The translations under genes were made by a program, and so were the position numbers. The notes below the pieces were generated by a model that was given only the letters and a program-made list of their open reading frames with translations, had not been told where the DNA came from and ran no database searches. DNA of 64,000 nt from assembly GCF_027409185.1 (NCBI RefSeq), contig NC_084462.1:39318679-39382678 (forward strand), read 5' to 3'. Below, piece after piece: positions 11,851-23,599 of the stretch. How positions within the stretch are numbered: the stretch's first letter is position 1; every line of letters begins with the position of its first letter. The DNA comes from Cynocephalus volans. Lineage: Eukaryota > Chordata > Mammalia > Dermoptera > Cynocephalidae.

Positions 11851-13559
11851 CCACTAAATCTAGGAGGGCAAAATGTAAGAATGTAATTTTAATACGGTAT
11901 TCACCTCAAAACTTACAGCCTATGACCAAAGCTGAGCTGAAATATAAATGATAGGTTCAAACACTTTTACTAAAAAATAAATTAAATGAACTAAATAGTT
12001 TATTCCAATAGTTAGAAAAATAAATATAAAAACCAAAGAAAGAAGAAAATTAATGAAGAGAAAAATGCAAGAAATGAGGATTACATTTAAGAAGCAGAGA
12101 GACAAATCTGTTCAAAGACATTGTTTAAAAATGAATATAACTGACACTTCTGTTAGATGTACTCAAGAAAATGGTAGATATGCAAAAACCAAAAAAAGAA
12201 AGGAGAGGAATAAAGAGAAAGAAAGAAAATAGGAGGAGGAGGAGCAAGAGGAGGAAGAGAAGAAAATGATAAAATGGTTTCAAACCTGATTATCAGTTCT
12301 GAGTCTTTAAGCCCTCAGAGTACAATCTCCCAGTGTGGTCTTACTCCACAGCCCCTGGTACAGTACTAAACAAACTTCCACTCGGAAGTGAGATGTGGCG
12401 TGAGCTGCAGCAGAGGTGGGGAAGGAAGTCCAACTCGGACAGATCTGAATGATATCTCGGAATTACCCTGGTGAAGTGGGAAGCTAAGGAGTCCTGTTAG
12501 AGAGACTGGTGGGGTAATGATCCTCTTAAAGGTGACACATGCAAACCCAAAGAGACAGACACCACAGAAAACTTCAAAATCAACCTACTTGAGGAAAAAT
12601 TTAAAAAAATTAGAAAAGCAAATAAAGTGAGGACTCTAGAAATGTCAATAAAATATTTTAAATATTGGGGTTTCAAATGACAATAACCAGATTCCAGACA
12701 GCATACCGGAGAAGCTTGATGACTTTAGGAAACCCAGGAAGGGCTGAAGGATCAAATCAGCTCGGACCAGGATGCAAATCAGCTTCAGGGTCCCTGGTTC
12801 TGGGGGCCCCAGCAATGACCCCTTTTTCATGGGTGCTCTGTAGGAGTGTCAGCTTCTCCCTTGCCCACTGGGGATCGGTTTTCTATACTTGGGAAACACG
12901 CACAATATGCTGCATCTCCTACCTTTGGTCATCTGAGAGAGACTACCAGGTATTTTCCAAGGGACCTATGGTTAAATAAATAAATAAATAAATAAAAATT
13001 GTGGGGCGGGCAATTTGGGTGTGGCTGCCACAGAGATGGTCCTGTGAGAAGGTGAAGTTTCCACTTGAGCGCAGAGTAGAGGTAGCAGCGGTAATTAGGG
13101 GGAAGAAGGTGCAGGGCAAAGAGGGAAAGAGACATAATCGTACAAGTTTGTGCCGATAAATAGGACAATCTTTATCTTATGGAATCTCAGCGGGCAAATG
13201 GAAATGAAATCCAAGAGACCCAAGGGGAGCAGAAAACCAGAATCTGGGACCACTAGAACACTAACAATTTTATAAATCTATTACCTCCACAAAAGTTCAA
13301 ATTTCACATGGAATAATACACTGCGTTGGTTTTATTGTTTAACTCCTCTGATTTGGTGGGCAGGTACTCGATCCATTTTTACTGATATTTCTTGGGATTC
13401 CAGTTCTCAGACACCCTCTTTCACGATCCACACATTTTCCTGGGCAATCTCACTTGTTCACAGGAAACTCAAGTTTACACCCTTCCTGGACGTCCTCTGG
13501 GAACCTTGCATCTAACTTGACTGTGGATATGCCCAGGTGAACTTTTCCAAAGAAACTCC
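11851..13559. other. Intergenic sequence upstream of NDN with purine-rich and (TAAA)n tracts
   Basis: A purine-rich tract lies at about 12190-12265 (GAA/GGA repeats) and a (TAAA)n run at about 12975-12997. Parts of 11900-12670 resemble degraded LINE sequence but are not assignable. 13000-13559 is not recognised as a repeat and may hold distal NDN control elements. Confidence 0.35.
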
Positions 13560-13904
13560 CCTCAACATCTCAGAAACTTAAGGCACCCTCCTTCCCTCAC
13601 ACTTGTTCCTTCTGCAGTGGTCGTCCACCTCCTCCTTCCCCTCCCCACCGCCAAAGGGAAGCTCGGGGCGGTCCCAGTCACCGCCCGACCCTCCCCGTCG
13701 AGCACCCGCGCGCCCCTCCCCCCAGCCGGCCGGGCCTGCGGTCGCGCAGGCGCAGTCCCGGCGCGCCCCGCCCCTCCCGCTCGCCCGCCGCTGCGGAAGG
13801 CGCCGCACGCATCCCCGCGCACTTCCTCTCCCGGCGTCCGCGGAGGGAACGCAGGCTCGAGGAGCTCCGACGCAGAGGCCCTGCTCGTGTCAGACGGCGC
13901 CGAT
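13560..13904 (+). promoter_or_regulatory. NDN CpG-rich, TATA-less promoter and 5' UTR
   Basis: CpG density rises sharply from about 13660 and continues into the coding region. Visible motifs are an NRF1-like 'gcgcaggcgcag' at 13744-13755, a GC box 'ccccgcccc' at 13766-13774, and an ETS-like 'acttcctc' at 13821-13828. No TATA box is present. The transcription start cannot be placed from sequence but should lie in the last 100-150 bp. In the known locus this island is methylated on the maternal allele and active on the paternal allele. The frame of necdin stays open back to 13617 but begins there with GTG, with no ATG before 13905, so no longer isoform is suggested. Confidence 0.7.
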
Positions 13905-14882
13905 ATGTCGGAACAAAGTAAGGATGTGAGCGACCCCGACTTTGCAGCCGAGGCGCCCCACGCCGAGGCGCACGGCAGCCCCGGGGTTCCGGCGGGGGTC
14001 CCTCCGCCCACCTCTCCGGCCGCGACCCTCGCGGAGCCGCAGAGCTCCTCTGTAGGCCCGACGGCTGCCCCGCAGGCCGCGCCGCCGCTCCAGGCCCCGA
14101 GCGACGAGGACGACCCCAAGGCCCTGCAGCAGGCCGCGGAGGAGGGCCGCGCCCACCCGTCCCCGAGCGCGGCCCAGCCGGGCCCTGCGCCGCCCGCCCC
14201 GGCCCAGCTGGTGCAGAAGGCGCACGAGCTCATGTGGTACGTGCTGGTCAAGGACCAGAAGAGGATGATCATCTGGTTTCCAGACATGGTGAGGGATGTC
14301 ATCGGCAGCTACAAGAAGTGGTGCAGAAGCATCCTCAGGCGCACTAGCCTCATCCTCGCCCGGGTGTTCGGGCTGCACCTGAGGCTGACCAGCCTCCACA
14401 CGATGGAGTTTGCGCTGGTCAAAGCGCTGGCGCCCGAGGAGCTGGACAGGGTGGCGCTGAGCAACCGCATGCCCATGACAGGCCTCCTGCTCATGATCCT
14501 GAGCCTCATCTACGTGAAGGGCCGCGGGGCCCGAGAGAGTGCCGTCTGGAATGTGCTGCGCATCCTGGGGCTGCGGCCCTGGAAGAAGCACTCCACCTTC
14601 GGGGATGTGAGAAAGCTCATCACCGAGGAGTTTGTCCAGCAGAACTACCTGAAGTATCAGCGCGTGCCCTACGTGGAGCCTCCTGAGTACGAGTTCTTCT
14701 GGGGCGCCCGGGCCAGCCGCGAAATCACCAAGATGCAAATCATGGAGTTCCTGGCCAGGGTCTTTAAGAAGGACCCCCAGGCCTGGCCTTCCAGATACAG
14801 AGAAGCTCTGGAGGAGGCCAGAGCACTGCGGGAGGCTAATCCCACTGCCCACTGCCCCCGCAGCAGTGTCTCCGAGGACTAG
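13905..14882 (+). CDS. NDN: Necdin, MAGE-family growth suppressor
   Basis: This intronless frame encodes 325 residues, against 321 in human necdin. Residues 1-100 are acidic and rich in Pro and Ala (for example DEDDPKALQQAAEEG at about 66-80). A complete MAGE homology domain follows at about 100-303. It carries VLVKDQKRMIIWFPDMV, the paired hydrophobic LLLMILSLIYVKG, the KLITEEFVQQNYL helix, and the family signature PPEYEFFWGARA near 260. The first in-frame ATG is 13905, with G at -3, and the start MSEQSKD is that of necdin. Family knowledge: necdin is a nuclear and cytoplasmic growth suppressor of postmitotic neurons. It binds E2F1, p53 and neurotrophin receptors, and its MAGE domain contacts RING E3 ligases. 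It is expressed from the paternal allele, and its loss contributes to Prader-Willi syndrome. The frame is intact, with no frameshift or missing motif. The antisense frame across it is a composition artefact. Confidence 0.97.
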   Translation: MSEQSKDVSDPDFAAEAPHAEAHGSPGVPAGVPPPTSPAATLAEPQSSSVGPTAAPQAAPPLQAPSDEDDPKALQQAAEEGRAHPSPSAAQPGPAPPAPAQLVQKAHELMWYVLVKDQKRMIIWFPDMVRDVIGSYKKWCRSILRRTSLILARVFGLHLRLTSLHTMEFALVKALAPEELDRVALSNRMPMTGLLLMILSLIYVKGRGARESAVWNVLRILGLRPWKKHSTFGDVRKLITEEFVQQNYLKYQRVPYVEPPEYEFFWGARASREITKMQIMEFLARVFKKDPQAWPSRYREALEEARALREANPTAHCPRSSVSED

Positions 14883-15468
14883 CAAGTTCTGGAGGCAGAT
14901 TAATGGTTTCTGACCCTCTCCAGGGCTGTGGAAGGGTGGGGTGGGTCATTAGAGTATTCAGGATTTACAGTGCAGTATTTCACGTGTAACTTTTAAGTTT
15001 TCAGTACAGTGCTTTTATACCTTTTAACGCAATGTTGTATTCATTTGGGTACTAGTGAGTAGTGTTTAGGATTTATGCATGTTTGTTTATAAGTACACTC
15101 ATTTGGTGCTTTCGCTTTTGTGCTTCCTTTCTTGAATTTTTGTACCAGAGATGTGCTAAACTTATGAAATACATTGAGAAATTTTCCATCTTATTCTTTT
15201 ATATGGGACGGATGATGTGTATTGAGGCAGACCGTTCCTGGAGAGTTTGGAAGAACTCACCAGCAAAGCTGGCCTGACCAAGAGAAAAGACAAGACCCCT
15301 GCCTCTCTTTATGACCTCGCTGGGTGCAGGAACCGTCTGTGTGGAGTGAACTGATCTGAACTGGAATGGTCTCAGTGTGGGTCCTTGGCACTCTTTACTA
15401 AACACATATACAACCCCACCATGAGTAAACTTTAAAGTAAACATTAAAGATTCTTGTGATACAATCAT
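14883..15468 (+). other. NDN 3' UTR with likely poly(A) signal
   Basis: The region after the stop is AT-rich. A variant poly(A) signal ATTAAA lies at 15443-15448, giving a predicted mRNA of about 1.6-1.7 kb, close to the known single-exon transcript size. Positions 15137-15201 align with the MAGEL2 3' UTR (53187-53251). The exact cleavage site is inferred. Confidence 0.6.
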
Positions 15469-15809
15469 TTTTGGAAAAGTGTACTTTATCTTTTGACAAA
15501 GTAGTATGGTTGGGGATGAGACAAAGAATTCTCCATTTTACAAAATGTACAGATGTTTTAACTTTCACCTGAAGGTTGGGAAAATCACTTCCCATGATTA
15601 CTCAGAAATGTGTGAAGTTTATAGTTTTATTTTTTAAATGTTAACTCATGTTCACTTCAAAAACTTTGACGAATATAGAAAAGTATCAAAACAAAAAAGC
15701 AAAATTGCCCATAATCACATCACATGGAAATAACAACTGGTAATAATTAGGTGCAATTTCCTCCCCTCTGTTTTCTACATTTTATCCTAATTAGTATTTA
15801 GCTTTTGTG
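15469..15809. other. NDN downstream flank, old-repeat-like
   Basis: No gene is present. The 'aaaattgcccataatcac' text near 15701 resembles an old dispersed repeat that I cannot name. Confidence 0.35.
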
Positions 15810-16020
15810 GGCACTTAAAGAGTGAGACACTGTACTAAGCCCTTTATATGCATTTTCTCCTTTTATTTAAGCCTCACAACAGCTCTATGAGATGAGGCTG
15901 ACACTTATTACATCTGTGCCATAGAGGAAATAAAGTGGATAATAAACTTTCCATAGATCATAAAGCTTAGTAAGAAATGGAGCTAGGACTAGAACCCAGG
16001 CAGAATGAATCCAGAGCCCA
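15810..16020 (-). repeat. MIR SINE, minus strand
   Basis: In reverse complement it has the MIR core and 3' part. On the + strand this appears as 'cctcacaacagctctatgag' near 15872, an 'atagaggaaataaag' segment, then 'aggactagaacccaggcag' near 15984. Confidence 0.75.
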
Positions 16021-16149
16021 TATTTATCCCCACCTGCCTACAACTTCCCCGTTTCCTGCCTCTTAGTTTATTTCTAAAAATTACATGTTGGAGCTGCACT
16101 CTCCCCTCCCCACTCCCAACATTCACACTGGCTCTCATGGCACATGTGC

Positions 16150-16325
16150 ACATGACACACACAGGCTAGGCATTTTATTTTCCTAACTAATTCTCACAAT
16201 ACTTTTGAGAAAGCAATATTACTCTGATTGTACAAATTAAGAAACAGTTTCAGAGAGATTAGTGGACCTAACCAAGTCATATTACTGCTTAGCAGTGAAG
16301 CTAAGATTTGAAACATAATCTTTCC
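16150..16325 (-). repeat. Second MIR SINE, degenerate
   Basis: A 'ctaattctcacaatac' segment near 16185, 'aagaaacagtttcagagag' near 16239 and 'gcagtgaagctaagatttg' near 16293 match MIR in reverse complement, with strong divergence. Confidence 0.6.
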
Positions 16326-17889
16326 TGAGAGTTGGAGACAAAGGAGGCTTCTCTGACAAGTGGCACAGGAGGAACACCCAAAATTCCTGGGAGAGGGGGG
16401 TGGGGTTGGGATAAGGGGGTTGCCCACTGGGAGGGGCAATGAACTAAGAAAAAGCTCAATATGAAGCCTTCAGTGCTGCAGGGGAAGGGAGCGAATGGGT
16501 CTTTAACAAGACCAGAAATCCTTTAAACTCCAGAATAGTGGAAAAGACCATTTGGCCAAAGTCAGAACCTTTCCTGGGGAAGGTGGATAATGAGGGGAAC
16601 ACATCACACCCAAAAGGAGTAAACTGGGAGTCACATTTGGATGATGGAATTATAATCTGGATTGGGAGCTGGAATTTCCGACAGTTAGTGGTATTAGTTA
16701 ACAGGTGCTAACAAGGCTCAAGAAGCCCTATGCGTGCTGGGTTGGAATCCATCTACAGGTTGGTAGATTTCTCATGAAGTACTTCATGGGGGTGGGCAGG
16801 GGCATTTCTGCAATAACCCAGGCAGGGGTGACCTGGCTCTGATGGCACCTCTTAACCCAGAGCAGCTGTGAGAGTCACATATGTTCAGAAACTTTAGAAT
16901 TGTTTAGAAATCTTATCTGCCCCCAACCCACCCAAAAAGTTTCTGTAGAATCAAACAAATCTGCCCCTTTTCATTTAGAATTTTGGCGCTATCAGGATGT
17001 TCCATTTCTGGAGCAGGGCCACAGCTGTCGCTCCTGCCATGCCATGGCACTGGTTCTTTTCTCTAATTCCCTAATGCTTCCCTCACTGCTGGACTGACTC
17101 CTTGAAGCATCTGTAACCCGCATATACTCCCTGCAGTCAGACCTAGAAATGTCCAAGCAGACGTTCCCCTCCCCTCCCCTCCTAACTCCCTATGTGTGTG
17201 TCCACGTTCCTCTCTGCTGTGGGAGGCAGGGGAACCACCCTCTCCAAAGCTGACTCAAGCTCCCTGACACAGGCACCCCAGATCAAACCTTTGCAGAAGG
17301 ACAGGATGGTGAGAAGCAAGGAGCACATGGGCAGGGCTGTTTGGCTCCTGGGCTGTCTCAGAGGCAGCCTGACCTAGAGGAACAGACTTCCCACATGTGG
17401 AATGAGTTTAATTCGTGACATGTGGTCCTGCAGAGACAGCAGCTTGGGGCTCAGGGAAGGAGCATACAGCAACTCACTTAGGTTCTCATGCTGGGCTCTG
17501 AACTGAAATGTTGGAGAGGTTGTCACATGTTTTCTGACAGGTTCACCAGCAAAGTGTTGGGATAGGTCATTCAGGAAGGGGTCAGTAGATCCTCAGTGTT
17601 CCAGTCCAGGATGACAGTGTGGTAAGGCCCAGCAGCGCTGGGAAAGGTTTTCCTAATTTCCCCATAACATGTGACCTTCTATCTGCCAACCAGAACCTTA
17701 TTTCTTTACAAACACTCACATACATATTTCACTCTAATTAACTTCATTTTATTAAAGTCATAGAGGGCAACAAGGGCCTTTGTAAATTTAATATAAAATA
17801 TAATGATACCTAGTTTAAGCAGCCCTGAGGATAAATGACTAATATCGTTATTGAATAGGAAAGAAATATTTTAAATGAAATTCTTGTGC
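16326..17889. other. No gene or repeat recognised downstream of NDN
   Basis: This is a largely non-repetitive block. A C-rich (CCCCT)n tract is at about 17166-17181. The ORFs at 16900-17097 and 17192-17377 have no supporting features. It is a candidate place for conserved regulatory DNA because it escaped LINE insertion. Confidence 0.35.
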
Positions 17890-18200
17890 AGTTAAGTACT
17901 CCCTCTGCTTGAAAAGCCTTCTATGACCCCCTCCACCTTGAGCCTTTCCTGACCAACTCAGGAACACCACTTCCTAAGGAAACTCTCTCCCAGCCCTCCA
18001 AGTTTTATAGCCATGTTCTAAACTCCCCACCCAAAATACACATGGTGTTTATAAATAAGTGCATTTTATCTCTCTCCTCCTGGATTGTTAGATGCTTAAG
18101 GGTAAGAACTTTATCTTTCCTGTTCACCATTTTATTGATGCTTGACTTAGGCACTGGCATGTGCATGTACTTGATAAGTATTTGCTATATGAGTTAATAA
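17890..18200 (+). repeat. L2 LINE 3' fragment
   Basis: L2-type text is visible: 'ttgaaaagccttctatgac', 'tgagcctttcctgaccaact', then 'ggattgttagatgcttaagg' and an ending with 'tatttgctatatgagttaa'. This is an old mammal-wide element. Confidence 0.65.
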
Positions 18201-19499
18201 ACTCAAAACATTAGAAAAGACTTACCCCTCCACACAGGAAAACAAAAGCCACTGTAGCAAACAACAGTCAACCAATTGGCAGTAGAAGAAATACAGATAA
18301 GTTTAGATTAGTGAAAGAAAAAACACAATCAGAAAAATAGCAAAAACAAAAAACTGTTTCAAGAGTCAGTTCTTCTAACACACCAACAAAACGAGCCAAT
18401 ATCCAGCATTTTTTAAAAGGAGAAATAGCATAAATAACCAACTTTTTGCTAGGTAAGTGGGCCAAAGAAGCAAAGAGGTTAGTGTTCCAAAGGTAAACAG
18501 TAATATCAAGTAAGAAAATGAGAAGAAAAAAAAATTCAACCTCACTCATTAAATCAAGATACTTTTTATATACTAATTGGTCAAATATATAATAAAAGTG
18601 AATATCCTGTTAGTAGCTTAAGTGAAGTGAAACTGACATTCTTGCACCCTGCTATAGTTGTACAGAGTACTGTGTGCTACCTTACGTATTTATTAGGAAT
18701 TGTGCCTAATTTGTTGCAGATGCTATGCGAGGAGGCAGGGATGCAAGAATGAACAGAACAGACATTGTCCTGTGCTGCAGAGCATTCAATACATTGAAAG
18801 AAGCAGGTGAATTAAAAGAACCCAATTCACTGCAGTGAGTGCCAGCCTTGGAGAAGTGTGGAGGCTGAAGAGGCACCAACAGGTGCACACAACTCAGGCT
18901 TTCCGAGAGCAGAGATGTACAAATTAGCGTCTATAGGACAAGAAGTAATTAACAACATGAAAGTGGTGAGGGGAAGGGTAGACTTGGGAGGAGGGTTTCT
19001 TTGTGTCTGCGGAACTGCTGTGTAAACACACGCGGAAGCATGTGTGGCCATAAAATAAGTTTCTGGAAGCATAGTAAAGAGATAGGAAGTAAACAAATTT
19101 CAGAATTGGCTAGAGGCTAGATCATCAGATAAAGAGAAAAATAATACCCTGAAGATACAATTTCCTCAAAGATATGAGTAAGAAGAGAGGGTTATTTTTT
19201 AATCACATGACATCTGACGTCTCAACAGATTTAAAAGAGATTATACTGAAGGACAGCCTTTTTCTAAGTGCCTTCATTTTCAGTTTTTGTTTTTAATTTC
19301 TAATTGGAGGTTTAAAACATTGCTCCTTATCCTTAATCTGCCCTGTTATTCTTTGTTTCACCTACTACGGGTTGGAGCCTTTAACTATATTTCATATTTT
19401 CCATATCCAAAGAGTTTTGTGTGCCCCCTTATTAGCCCACATATTTGATATAAAAAATTCTTACAGCTTCTGCTGTTTTATGTATAAGTTTATTTCTTT
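18201..19499. other. Intergenic sequence with an ancient-repeat segment near 18650-18960
   Basis: 18650-18960 resembles the unresolved ancient family ('gggatgcaagaatgaacag' type). The remainder (18201-18640 and 18970-19499) is AT-rich and unrecognised. The minus-strand ORFs at 18268-18549 and 18827-19096 are without support. Confidence 0.35.
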
Positions 19500-22400
19500 A
19501 TGAATTTATTTAATAGAGATTACTGAGCTCCGACTATATGGCAAACTGTGCTGAGGACTGGTACATATTGGTGAATTTAACAAAGAAAGCTCTTGGTCTC
19601 AAGGGGTTTGCTTATAAACCCATAGTGTTGATAGAACACAATAAGAAAGGTAAACAAATGAACCATTAAATACAAATTACATGATTAGATAAGATATATT
19701 CAAGAAATGACTTGGTTACAGTGATACAGAATGGTTAAGGAGAACAGCCAAGACAGGGTGCTCAGGAAATAATTTTCTGAAGAGGTAAAATTTCAGCTGA
19801 TACTTGAAGGACAAATAGAGAGCTAGCAATCAGTAGAGGGAACAAGAGTCAAGGCAGAGAAAACAGTAAATATGAAGACACAGAGTTAATGAACTGAATT
19901 TTACAGTTGCCTTCACTGCTGGACGTAACGTTATAAATGGGCTGACCAGTGTGCAGCGCCCAGCACCCTGTCATTGCCTGTCTTTATAGCTGAAGCTGCG
20001 CAAAGTAAATATTTGATTTCTCCATCTTTCAGCCTTGTGCCAGTCATGAGATGTAAGGATAAGTCTATTTGTGCTATTTCAGCTCCTAATAAAAAGTATG
20101 GAAAGAGCCAAAAGAATCACAGACAGGTTGAGCCTGACATCTTCAAACCACTGAAAAATACCAGTAGCCCCGTACTTATCTCTGCATTTCTTGGCATGCA
20201 GAATAAAGCCCTATTTCTTTAAGCTATTGTCTTATGTTTTTGTCTGTCTGTTTTGTGCAGCTCAAAGCATCCCTAACTGGTTTAAATTTCCAAGATTTTT
20301 TCTATCATCTCCCACTGTGCATTTACTGAACGCACAGTGGGAGATAATGGAAATTTTGAGTATTGCTGACCACGGGTGGACCCCGATTAGCTTATAACGG
20401 CGGAGTAATTATATCTCCTTGCTTCAGTACTTAGGTCAGGCACAGGAACTCTACTCAGGCCTCGTCAATTAGAACATGGAATCAGAACTTCACTCAAATC
20501 ATGGCAATCACCACAACAATAGAGTTAGGACTTTTGGTTCTGAAGCTTGCACCACTAGATAAATGTGTTGCTCCAGTGCAGGATCATGACTCTCTGTCAT
20601 GAGCTGGGTGTCTTTATTAATTGTCTGCCTCACATCTCTGGTGTGGTTATCTCATCAAAAGTCAGAGTATTATTTTGAATTCAGTTTCGTTATCTTCTCA
20701 GGAAACGCTAATGATAGCGGTGCATTCCAGGGAGTGTGGAAGGAGAAGGGAACAGAGAACTCGGACTGAGAAGGAGGCATCAGGCCAGCCCTGCAGGCAA
20801 CGGTAAGCAGACAGATTGTATTTGAAGAATAAACGGAAATCACTGAAGAGTTTGGGACTGATTTGACTGGCATTATGCTTTTAAAATATTACTCTGCTTA
20901 GTACATTCAGAATGAGTTGAGAAGGGTAAAGGTCAAAATTGAAATGAAGGTGACATAGAGAAGATGGGGGAGGGTGTATTTTGGACTCAATTGAGGAACG
21001 GAGGATTCTCAGGTGAGGGACATGGAGGAATGAGACCTGACTGTCAGGTTTCAGGCTTCAGCCCAGGGTGAGTAGTGCATGAAATTTAATGAGATAGGGA
21101 AGAAGGGGGAAAGAACAGATTCTGGCCAAAAACAATGAAGAGTTTATATATGAGGACTCTATGAAATATCCTAACGGAGATACGAGGTAGACAAAAAGAA
21201 AAAAAAAAAAAATGCTAGAGCTCCTGAGATAGAATCACAGCACTACACTGGAACAATATATTTATCCAGACAGAAAGTATAAAGAGTAAAGAAAAGCATG
21301 TTCATGATTATATTCTGGGAAACTGAAACACTCCCATGTCTAGGATGGAAGGAAGAGCTCGCAAAGTGACCATAAAGGGTAGCTGGATGAGAGAGAGAAA
21401 AGTATGCCAGGAGAATGTCAGATCATGGAAATCAAAATAGCTGCACTTTGAGCCACAGGAAGTGGCCAAGGGTGTTAAATGTTGTCAGGTATCATAAGCA
21501 TTCACAAGGAGGGGACATATGCATTGAGGAGGATCATTGCTGATAAGATAAAGGATTAAAGGGCATTTAGTTCAGAAGCATAATGTGTGTTTAGCATTAA
21601 GCCAGGTGAGAGACAACAGTGGCCTTAACCAGGGAATGAGTAATATAAAGATTGGTGGGAAAAAATGAGAAATATTTGGAGATTAAGGTGACAAAAATTG
21701 AGAATTGATGAAATGCTAGAAATAAGGACAGGGAGGAGTCAAGGATTACGGCTAGGTTGCTGGCACGCATAACCTCTTGAGTAGTGTCAGTTATTGAGTT
21801 TCAGAGGCAAAGAGAGAACGGGTTTGTGTGGGAGGGTGATGAATTCAGTTTTAGGCATTTTAAGTTCGATGTGAATATGAGGCATCTTAACAGAGGTGTT
21901 CATTTGATTGGGGTGTAATTTACAAGAGAAGAAATGAAGGTGTAGATTAGAATTTCATGACCCATGAATGGGAGTGAATGACATTGCTTAGGGTGAGGGC
22001 ATGGATCTGGAAAGTAATCTGTGCTTTGCTTGAGCAGTTTAGGCAGGCCATGTATTCTTCCGTTCACTTTCAGACACTAACACCAGCTATCCTCAAGTAT
22101 TTATATTACTTTTTATTTCTAAAAGCATATGTGTTTGGGAACCATGGACAGTGAGAAGGATAAGGTGCAGGACAGAGTATTTAGGAGAACAAATATTAAA
22201 TGGATAAGCAAAAAGAGAACTGTCCAATAAAATCAAGAAACAATGGACTGAGAATAGGAAGAAAGTGAGATTTAGAGAATGTGGTTTTAGAGAAGCCAAG
22301 GGAAGGAGGAGAGGATTGGTTTTGTTAAATTTAGAACGAAATTACTGAAGTATTGAAATAACTGAGGGGGGGGTCCACTGAAATTACTAAGAGATCAATC

Positions 22401-22790
22401 TTCTCCTATGAAGAGCAACTTCAGTGGGACAGATGGCAACAGGAGACAAGCATCAGCGGGCTGAGAACTGAGCAGCCAGTGAGTGTGACTGACTTGAATA
22501 TTCAGTTGCTGACAAAGAGAAGCCAGAGTGAGGGCCCGGTCAGATCTACATTTTAAGTAGAGTCACTAGCCCTAAACAGAGGTAGGAATGCATTCTCTGT
22601 AGGGATAACAGAGAAGGATAAGGTGACTGACTGATGGATTCCTGTTTGTATCTGTGACAAGAAGCTGATGGTTTTCTATTTTCTCAGAGGAGTGGCAGTG
22701 GGAGTCAAAAATTAAGACATAGAGGTCAAGTGATAAGAAAGACAGTCCCAGAATTGTCCTAAAGAATGGAGGATGGAGGTCCTTCCAGGA
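19500..22790 (+). repeat. Ancient dispersed repeat blocks, class not resolved
   Basis: Several stretches (19520-19870, 20840-21070 and 21590-22000) match one old mammal-wide family. Its recognisable words include 'gactatatggcaaactgtgc', 'ggaggagtcaaggattacgg' and 'ttcagttttaggcatttt'. They are diverged and interrupted by unassigned sequence, including the hairpin at 20299-20353. There is no coding potential. Confidence 0.45.
20299..20353 (+). other. Near-perfect 22-bp inverted repeat, 11-nt loop
   Basis: The arms 20299-20320 and 20332-20353 pair over 22 positions with one C-A mismatch and one G-U wobble. The inner 14 bp are perfect. The loop is 20321-20331. Transcript evidence is unknown, and it could be a small structured RNA, a MITE core or a chance palindrome. 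Confidence 0.5.
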
Positions 22791-22799
22791 CAGTCTGCT

Positions 22800-23599
22800 A
22801 TGGCAGACTCTAGTGGATCTTAGAAAATTTATTTACCAGTATGTTTCTTTTTTTATTCCAGGAGTGCAAGGCTGTCTCAATATTCAAAAATCAATCATCA
22901 TAATTTACCGTATTAACAATCTTAATAAGAAAAACCACACGACCCTATGAATTTATGCAGAAAAGGCATGTGACAAAATTCAAATCTCAATCATGATAAA
23001 AACTCTCAGAAAAATGGGCAAAGAAAGAAACATCACCAATCTGATAAAAAAAAAGCACATCTTAAAATCAAACAAAAAAACAGCACTTACGGTTAACATT
23101 ACTTAATGTTTAATGGCAAAAGACTGAATACTTCTAAGACTGGATACAAGAGTGGGGTGTCCACTCTTACACTCCTCTTCCACCTGGTAGTGAAAGTCCA
23201 ACCAAGTTTAATAAGATAAGAAAAAGAAGCAAAACGCTTACAGACTGAAAATGAAGAAAGCAAGCTGTCTCTGTTTGCAAATGATTGTCTACATAAAATA
23301 ATTTCAAATAATCTACAAAAGCAACCAATCAAAAAACTCCCAGAACTAATAAGTAAGTTTAGCAAGATCACAGAATACAAGGCCAACACATAAAATCAAT
23401 TATTTTTATATACTAGCAATAACAATTGGAAAACAAAATGTAAAACTTGGTACCATGTACAATAGCTAAAAAATACCTATGTATACATCTAACAGAGCAT
23501 GTATAGGATATTTATTTTGAAAAGCACATAAAACACTGATAAAAAATCAAAGAAGACCTAAATAAATGGAGAGAAATATCATGTTCATAGAAGATTCAA
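22800..23599 (+). repeat. L1 ORF2 fragment, left half
   Basis: Typical ORF2 text includes 'gtgcaaggctgtctcaat', 'gcagaaaaggcatgtgac' and 'aaggccaacacataaaatc'. The element is interrupted at 23600 by an LTR and resumes near 24420, where 'ttaatgcaattcc' and 'aaaatgccagc' continue the same ORF2 region. Confidence 0.8.

Noticed and set aside
13617-13904. Possible N-terminal extension of necdin
   Set aside because: The frame is open but begins with GTG and has no ATG before 13905. The known necdin start is at 13905, and this stretch lies largely in the promoter.
13562-14302. 246-codon antisense frame at the NDN promoter
   Set aside because: Low-complexity Ala/Gly translation from a CpG island; no recognisable protein.
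13890-14885. 331-codon antisense frame covering all of NDN
   Set aside because: It starts at TTG, not ATG, and mirrors the GC-rich codons of necdin. No domain and no promoter context.
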